Source of the DNA: Mycobacterium vicinigordonae
Lineage (GTDB): Bacteria; Actinomycetota; Actinomycetes; Mycobacteriales; Mycobacteriaceae
Length of the DNA: 64,000 bases
NCBI RefSeq assembly: GCF_013466425.1
Contig: NZ_CP059165.1
Location: 1,612,001 to 1,676,000, forward strand
Direction of reading: 5' to 3'
Shown: positions 59,801-64,000 of the stretch, in pieces
Layout: every line of letters starts with the position of its first letter
Numbering within the stretch: position 1 is the stretch's first letter
Program-made: the position numbers and the translations under genes
The notes under the pieces: model-generated
What the model was told of the DNA's origin: nothing
Database searches by the model: none
Seen by the model: only the letters and a program-made list of their open reading frames with translations

Positions 59801-62125
59801 TCAGTCCTTCGCCGCCGGTTGCGCTTCGACCTCGGTATACAGCGGGTGCTCGGGCAATTCGTCGACGGTGGTGCCGGAGCGGAAGTTGCGCAACGCCGTC
59901 CAGGCGATCCAGACGAACGGCACCACCCCGCCGACGATCAGGATGATGTCGCCAGGCATTCGTAGCCATTCAAGCACCGCGTTGCCCGGCTTGGTGATGT
60001 ACCCGAGCGCCCGCGCCTCGTAGTAGCCGTCGCCGACGGAGTGGTACAGCTGCATCACACCGAGCGGCAGCAGGGTGACGAACACCATCCAGGCCAGGCC
60101 GATGTTCATGCACCAGAACGAGATTCGGGCCAGCTTCTCCGGCCACTTGTCGGCCGGAATGACGTAGCGGAAGGCGAACATCGCCAGCCCGACGGCGAGC
60201 ATGCCGTAGACGCCCATCATGGCCGCGTGGCCGTGGTTGGCCGTCAGTGCGGTACCGATCTGGTAGTAGGACACCACCGGGAGATTGATCAGGAACCCAA
60301 AGATGCCCGCTCCCAGGAAGTTCCAGAACCCGACTGCCACCAAGAACATCACCGCCCAGCGGTGCGGGAACGGGTTTGCGTCACCGGTCTGCTGGCGTGC
60401 ACCCAACTGCAGGAACGCCCACGCCTCAACTGTCAGGAACGTCAGCGGGATCACCTCGGCCGCCGAGAAGAACGCGCCCAGTGCCATGTGTTCCACCGGA
60501 GTGCCGGAGAAGTACAGGTGGTGCATGGTCCCGATGACACCGCCGGCCGAGTACAAGATCACGTCGAGGAAGATCACGCCGAGCGCGATGCGTTCGCGCA
60601 CCACACCCAGCAGCACGAACATGTAGGCCACCATCACTGTGGTGAACAGTTCGAGGAAGTCCTCGACCCACAGATGCACCACCCAGAACCGCCAGAAGTC
60701 GGCGACGGTGTAATGGGTGTCGCTGGTGGCTAGCAGCCCGACGGCGTAAAACATTGGGATCGCCAGCCCGGAGAAGAAGAACAACCACGGCATGTTCATC
60801 TTCGACTCGCCCTTGAGCCTGGCCCGCATCCCGCGCCAGATGATGGCGATCCAGATAAACAATCCGGCCACCAGCAGGATCTGCCAGAGCCTCGGCAGGT
60901 CGAGATACTCCCACTGCTGGGAGAACAGGCCGCCTTCGGGGATCACTCCGTAGATCGACAGAGCTTCACAGGTCAATGACCCGAACACCACCAGCGCCAC
61001 CGCGCCCAACAGGATGTAGGCCAGCAGCCCTTGACGTTTGGGCTCGCGGCGCGCGATGAACGGCACCAGGAAGATACCGCCGGCCAGGAATGCGGCCGCC
61101 GTCCAGAACAACGCCAGCTGCAGATGCCAGGTGCGGGCCAGGTTGTAGGGCAGGACGCGGGCCAGGTCTAGCCCGAAGAACGTGGACAGGTCGGCCCGGT
61201 AGTGCTCGGCTGCCGCACCCAGCAACGTCTGCGCCAGGAACAGCACGGACACCACCGCGAAGAACCAGATGCAGGCACGTTGCGCCCGGGTCAGCGGCAC
61301 CTCGCCGGGTTGGCGGAACGACAGCGTCGAGGTCTCAGCCCCGTGCCAGCCGACCTTCTGACTCCAACGGCCGTAGACGGCGAACATGACCCCGATGCCG
61401 CCCAGCAGCGCGATCAGGGACAGCGCCGACCACACGATCACCGCCGCGGTCGGCCCGTTGTCTACGCGCTGCTCGGCTGGCCAGTTGTTGGTGTAGGTGT
61501 ACTTGTGGCCGGGGCGTTCGGCGGCCGCGGCCCAAGCGGTCCAGGCGAAGAATGCCGTCAACTGCCGAATTTGAGTCTTGTCGGTAATCAGCTGCGGCAG
61601 CAACCCGTACTTGGTGGAATTCTCACCGAAATATGCCGCGTAGTGGCCCATGATGTGGTCGAAAGCGGTTGTCTGCTTATTGGTGAACACCAGCGTCTTG
61701 GTGTCGGCGTTGTAGCGGTTGGTGCGGAACTCGGTGACAACCCGTTCGTGCGGGTCGGCGATACCTTCGGCGCGGAACTGACCGGTGACGTCGTCGGTGG
61801 CCAGCCGCAAGTATTCGGCGGTGTAATCGGGACCCAGGTAGGCGCCATGGCCCAGCACCGACCCGTACTGCATGAGTCCGCGGGCTTGGTACAACTCCTG
61901 ACCCTTGGTGATGTCATTCCCGGTGAACAGCACCTGTCCCGATTCGCTGACCACCTTGTCCGGCATAGGCATCGCGGCCGTGTAGGTCCGGTAGGCCAGG
62001 ATTCCCATCACCAGGAAACCGAAGATCATCACCAGCGCGACGCCCTGAATCCACCCCTTCCCAACCAGTGGTTGAGCCGACGGGTGAGCGGAATCGGGCG
62101 ACGAAGATACGTCTTGAACAGCCAT
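59801..62125 (-). CDS. norB: Quinol-dependent nitric oxide reductase
   Basis: A 774-residue qNOR-type nitric oxide reductase. The N-terminal part has one helix and a periplasmic domain without any CxxCH, as expected for quinol enzymes, with YQARGLMQYGSVLGHGAYLG. Twelve or more membrane helices follow, with heme/non-heme iron His in WRFWVVHLWVEDFLELF and LTANHGHAAMMGVYGMLAVG. It reduces two NO to N2O at the inner membrane. It is divergent from the stress-protein/devR operon, so hypoxia and NO control may be shared. M. tuberculosis lacks this gene at the locus. Confidence 0.93.
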   Translation of the reverse strand: MAVQDVSSSPDSAHPSAQPLVGKGWIQGVALVMIFGFLVMGILAYRTYTAAMPMPDKVVSESGQVLFTGNDITKGQELYQARGLMQYGSVLGHGAYLGPDYTAEYLRLATDDVTGQFRAEGIADPHERVVTEFRTNRYNADTKTLVFTNKQTTAFDHIMGHYAAYFGENSTKYGLLPQLITDKTQIRQLTAFFAWTAWAAAAERPGHKYTYTNNWPAEQRVDNGPTAAVIVWSALSLIALLGGIGVMFAVYGRWSQKVGWHGAETSTLSFRQPGEVPLTRAQRACIWFFAVVSVLFLAQTLLGAAAEHYRADLSTFFGLDLARVLPYNLARTWHLQLALFWTAAAFLAGGIFLVPFIARREPKRQGLLAYILLGAVALVVFGSLTCEALSIYGVIPEGGLFSQQWEYLDLPRLWQILLVAGLFIWIAIIWRGMRARLKGESKMNMPWLFFFSGLAIPMFYAVGLLATSDTHYTVADFWRFWVVHLWVEDFLELFTTVMVAYMFVLLGVVRERIALGVIFLDVILYSAGGVIGTMHHLYFSGTPVEHMALGAFFSAAEVIPLTFLTVEAWAFLQLGARQQTGDANPFPHRWAVMFLVAVGFWNFLGAGIFGFLINLPVVSYYQIGTALTANHGHAAMMGVYGMLAVGLAMFAFRYVIPADKWPEKLARISFWCMNIGLAWMVFVTLLPLGVMQLYHSVGDGYYEARALGYITKPGNAVLEWLRMPGDIILIVGGVVPFVWIAWTALRNFRSGTTVDELPEHPLYTEVEAQPAAKD

Positions 62126-62260
62126 TCACAGGACTCCTGTCTAGGCGAATATCTGGGCGATGGGCTGATCGCCGGGCCGGCTGCGCGGAATTTTTACAGC
62201 GCGCCCGGTGAATATCCAATGGGTATTCGGCGTCGGTGGCAAGAGGCCATTTCACCGATT

Positions 62261-62280
62261 TCGAGGACCAATGGCACTCG
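62261..62280 (+). promoter_or_regulatory. DosR-box-like site 1
   Basis: Centre GAGGACCAATGGCAC resembles the DosR consensus core GGGACTWWAGTCCC (GGAC-x-AA-x-G-x-C kept), but the outer bases diverge. It lies 80-99 bases upstream of the universal stress gene. Confidence 0.4.
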
Positions 62281-62281
62281 A

Positions 62282-62301
62282 CAGGGGACCAACGCCCCTG
62301 G
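62282..62301 (+). promoter_or_regulatory. DosR-box-like site 2
   Basis: CAGGGGACCAACGCCCCTGG contains GGGAC and GCCCC arms around AA, close to the DosR core. It begins 21 bases after site 1, two helical turns, the arrangement used by DosR dimers at strong promoters. It is about 60 bases before the stress gene. Confidence 0.6.
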
Positions 62302-62359
62302 GATACGCAGGTCACGCGCAATAACGTTCGAATTGAGCACGGATGGAAGGGAGACGGCG

Positions 62360-63157
62360 ATGAAGAACCTCAAGCCGGGACCGGCCGTCGTCGTCGGTAT
62401 CGACGGATCGCGGGCTGCGGTGTATGCGGCACTGTGGGCGGTAGACGAGGCGGTCAGCCGCGACATCCCACTGCGGTTGATCTATGTGGTCGATCCGATT
62501 CAGCCAGCCAGATCCAGCGTTCTCGATGTGCGGCAGGCCGCCGCGCGTTCGGCCCTATACGACGCCTACCGGGCGGTCGACGCCACCGGCGCACCGGTCA
62601 AGATCGAAACCGAGATCCTCTGGGGCAAGCCACTGAACAAGCTGATGGCCGAATCGCGCTCGGCAACGATGATCTGCGTCGGCTCGATGGGCATCAACCA
62701 CGCCCGGTGCGGCAAGGGTTCGGTCGCGGGCGCGCTAGCCGGGTCGGCGCTGTGCCCGGTGGCGGTCATCCACCGGTCGGCGGACGCCGCCGCCCCCCAG
62801 ATCAAACGGGTGGTCGCCGAAGTGGACAATGGTGCGGTGTTGCGACACGCGTTCGAGGAGGCGCGGCTACGTCGCGTTCCGCTTCGTGCCATCTCCGTAA
62901 GCGGGCATCGCACCCGGGAGCGTGGCGAGGAAAGCTCGTTGGCTCAAGCACAATTGGAGCGCCGGCTGGCCCGCTGGACCCGGCTTTACCCCGACGTGCA
63001 GGTGGAGTCGGAGATCGTCCGGGGAGGAGCCACGCGATACATGGCCGATCAGGGCGAGCCGCGCCAGCTGTTCGTCACCGACGCGCACGCCGCGCAGGTG
63101 TCCAGCGTTTACAACGCGGGTTCCTCGGTATTGACTGTGCGGAGCGGGAACTTGTAG
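62360..63157 (+). CDS. Universal stress protein (Rv3134c-like)
   Basis: A 265-residue protein of two USP-like halves. ATG 62360 follows GGAAGGGAG; the very long in-frame extension upstream is the shadow of norB. The first half begins AVVVGIDGSRAAVYAALWAV and carries ICVGSMGINHARCGKGSVAG, similar to the ATP-binding Gly loop. The second half is shorter and more diverged. In M. tuberculosis this gene is co-transcribed with devR and is induced by hypoxia and NO. It is 27 bases upstream of devR. Confidence 0.9.
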   Translation: MKNLKPGPAVVVGIDGSRAAVYAALWAVDEAVSRDIPLRLIYVVDPIQPARSSVLDVRQAAARSALYDAYRAVDATGAPVKIETEILWGKPLNKLMAESRSATMICVGSMGINHARCGKGSVAGALAGSALCPVAVIHRSADAAAPQIKRVVAEVDNGAVLRHAFEEARLRRVPLRAISVSGHRTRERGEESSLAQAQLERRLARWTRLYPDVQVESEIVRGGATRYMADQGEPRQLFVTDAHAAQVSSVYNAGSSVLTVRSGNL

Positions 63158-63184
63158 GCACGGGGACTCAAAAGGAGTGGTGGC

Positions 63185-63835
63185 TTGGTAAAGGTCTTCT
63201 TGGTCGACGACCACGAAGTGGTGCGACGAGGCCTGATCGACTTGCTCGGCGCCGACCCTGAACTCGATGTCGTCGGAGAAGCCGGCTCGGTGGCCGAAGC
63301 GATGGCGAGAATACCCGCCGCCAATCCCGATGTAGCCGTCCTCGACGTTCGGCTGCCCGACGGCAACGGCATCGAGCTATGCCGAGATCTGTTGTCCCGC
63401 ATGCCCGACCTGCGTTGCCTAATCCTCACGTCCTACACCTCCGACGAGGCGATGCTGGATGCCATCTTGGCCGGCGCGAGCGGATATGTGGTCAAAGACA
63501 TCAAGGGCATGGAATTGGCACGCGCCGTGAAAGACGTGGGTGCCGGCCGGTCGTTGCTGGACAATCGCGCCGCGGCCGCGCTGATGTCCAAGCTGCGCGA
63601 TGCTACTGAGCGTCCGGACCCGTTGTCGGGCTTGACCGACCAGGAACGCACCCTGCTGAGCCTGCTCAGCGAGGGCTTGACCAACAAGCAGATCGCCGAC
63701 CGCATGTTCCTCGCCGAGAAGACGGTGAAGAACTACGTGTCCCGGCTGCTGGCGAAACTGGGGATGGAACGCCGCACCCAAGCCGCGGTCTTCGCCACGG
63801 AACTGAAACGCACCCGGCCGCCCAGCAATGGATAG
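63185..63835 (+). CDS. devR: DevR/DosR dormancy response regulator
   Basis: A 216-residue NarL/LuxR-type response regulator starting at TTG 63185 ([16 protein letters not shown]). The receiver's phospho-acceptor Asp lies in [18 protein letters not shown], and the conserved Lys in [12 protein letters not shown]. The DNA-binding helix-turn-helix contains [20 protein letters not shown] and [20 protein letters not shown]. It is nearly identical in these parts to M. tuberculosis DosR. It activates the dormancy regulon on hypoxia, NO or CO. Its stop lies inside the start of devS. Confidence 0.97.
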   Translation: MVKVFLVDDHEVVRRGLIDLLGADPELDVVGEAGSVAEAMARIPAANPDVAVLDVRLPDGNGIELCRDLLSRMPDLRCLILTSYTSDEAMLDAILAGASGYVVKDIKGMELARAVKDVGAGRSLLDNRAAAALMSKLRDATERPDPLSGLTDQERTLLSLLSEGLTNKQIADRMFLAEKTVKNYVSRLLAKLGMERRTQAAVFATELKRTRPPSNG

Positions 63836-64000
63836 CTTCTCCGGCGACCCCGGGCTGCACCCGCTGCGTCAGACGCTGTCCCAGCTGCGGCTGCGGGAGC
63901 TGCTGGCCGAGGTGCAGGACCGGGTCGAGCAGATCGTCGAGGGACGCGACCGCCTCGACGGACTCCTGGAGGCCATGCTGGTGGTGACCTCGGGCCTGGA
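63828..64000 (+). CDS. devS: DevS/DosS-type sensor histidine kinase, N-terminal fragment
   Basis: An open frame from ATG 63828 overlaps the devR stop by 8 bases and runs off the window. The visible start [20 protein letters not shown] followed by [20 protein letters not shown] matches the N-terminal helix of DevS/DosS that precedes its heme-binding GAF domain. It would be the cognate kinase of DevR, sensing O2, NO and CO. Only 57 residues are in the window. Confidence 0.92.
   Translation, partial: MDSFSGDPGLHPLRQTLSQLRLRELLAEVQDRVEQIVEGRDRLDGLLEAMLVVTSGL

Larger units (their letters stand above)
62126..62359. promoter_or_regulatory. Divergent norB / stress-protein control region
   Basis: 234 bases between norB and the universal stress gene. 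Apart from the two DosR-box-like sites it contains the near-perfect dyad GAATATCC-AAT-GGGTATTC (62210-62228, one mismatch) on the norB side, perhaps a separate operator for norB. Confidence 0.55.

Noticed and set aside
62210..62228. The GAATATCC dyad as an NsrR or Fnr site
   Set aside because: It does not match the known NsrR or Fnr consensus; it is kept only as an unnamed dyad in the control region.
61202..62359. Very long N-terminal extension of the universal stress protein
   Set aside because: It is antisense to norB, low in complexity, and the real ATG at 62360 has a good ribosome-binding site.

Overview
The window is chromosomal DNA of a Mycobacterium, most likely a slow-growing nontuberculous species. 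The right end carries an unmistakable devR/dosR gene, the start of devS and the Rv3134c-type universal stress gene. Next to them are fadB4, fadE23, fadE24 and hisN homologues, and at the far left a homologue of Rv3143. Read right to left this is the M. tuberculosis order Rv3132c to Rv3143, with about 50 kb of extra DNA between the Rv3143 homologue (145-546) and fadB4 (51339-52307), and with norB and companions where M. tuberculosis has PPE50/51 and pflA.

Region 1 (562-9062, minus strand) is a tightly overlapping operon: homogentisate-dioxygenase-like cupin, alpha/beta-hydrolase, CaiB-type CoA-transferase, HMG-CoA-lyase family protein, TetR regulator, acyl-CoA dehydrogenase, APH-like kinase, DUF6285-like small protein, NTF2-like protein and YceI protein. 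The dehydrogenase/kinase/small-protein trio resembles the lvaC-lvaA-lvaB module for 4-hydroxyacyl-CoA phosphorylation and elimination. Region 2 (9184-10440) is a graveyard of frameshifted genes.

Region 3 (10561-49608) is a catabolic island with its own Mce importer. A complete mce operon (yrbEA, yrbEB, mceA-F, a Mce-associated membrane protein and five small secreted proteins, 14125-25382) is followed by a catabolic set: Rieske oxygenase, P450 with ferredoxin, Baeyer-Villiger-type monooxygenase, FAD dehydrogenase, three acyl-CoA synthetases, a two-subunit 2-oxoacid dehydrogenase E1 with a free lipoyl domain, aldehyde dehydrogenase, enoyl-CoA hydratase, a two-subunit acyl-CoA dehydrogenase and a thiolase-like protein. 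Two closely paralogous TetR regulators (12364-13071 and 43375-44088) lie near its ends. Seven copies or near-copies of one 24-bp palindrome (half-site ATAATCAG, 8-bp spacer, CTGATTAT) sit before the mce operon, TetR-1, the Rieske operon, the Gfo/Idh-P450 operon, a synthetase, the monooxygenase and the dehydrogenase pair. The palindrome overlaps a -10 box (GATTAT), which suggests one repressor-controlled regulon for uptake and breakdown of an unidentified hydrophobic, possibly cyclic or polycyclic, substrate. This regulon is the main discovery candidate.

Region 4 (50320-51188) is a broken ABC1/UbiB-family gene at the right edge of the island. Region 5 (51339-64000) is backbone: fadB4, aldo/keto reductase, GNAT, TetR, fadE23-fadE24 behind a perfect 22-bp palindrome, hisN, a slipin/Cys-rich-membrane-protein/norB operon for nitric oxide reduction, and the divergent stress-protein/devR/devS operon with two DosR-box-like sites between them. 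No tRNA, rRNA, CRISPR array or recognisable insertion sequence was seen.
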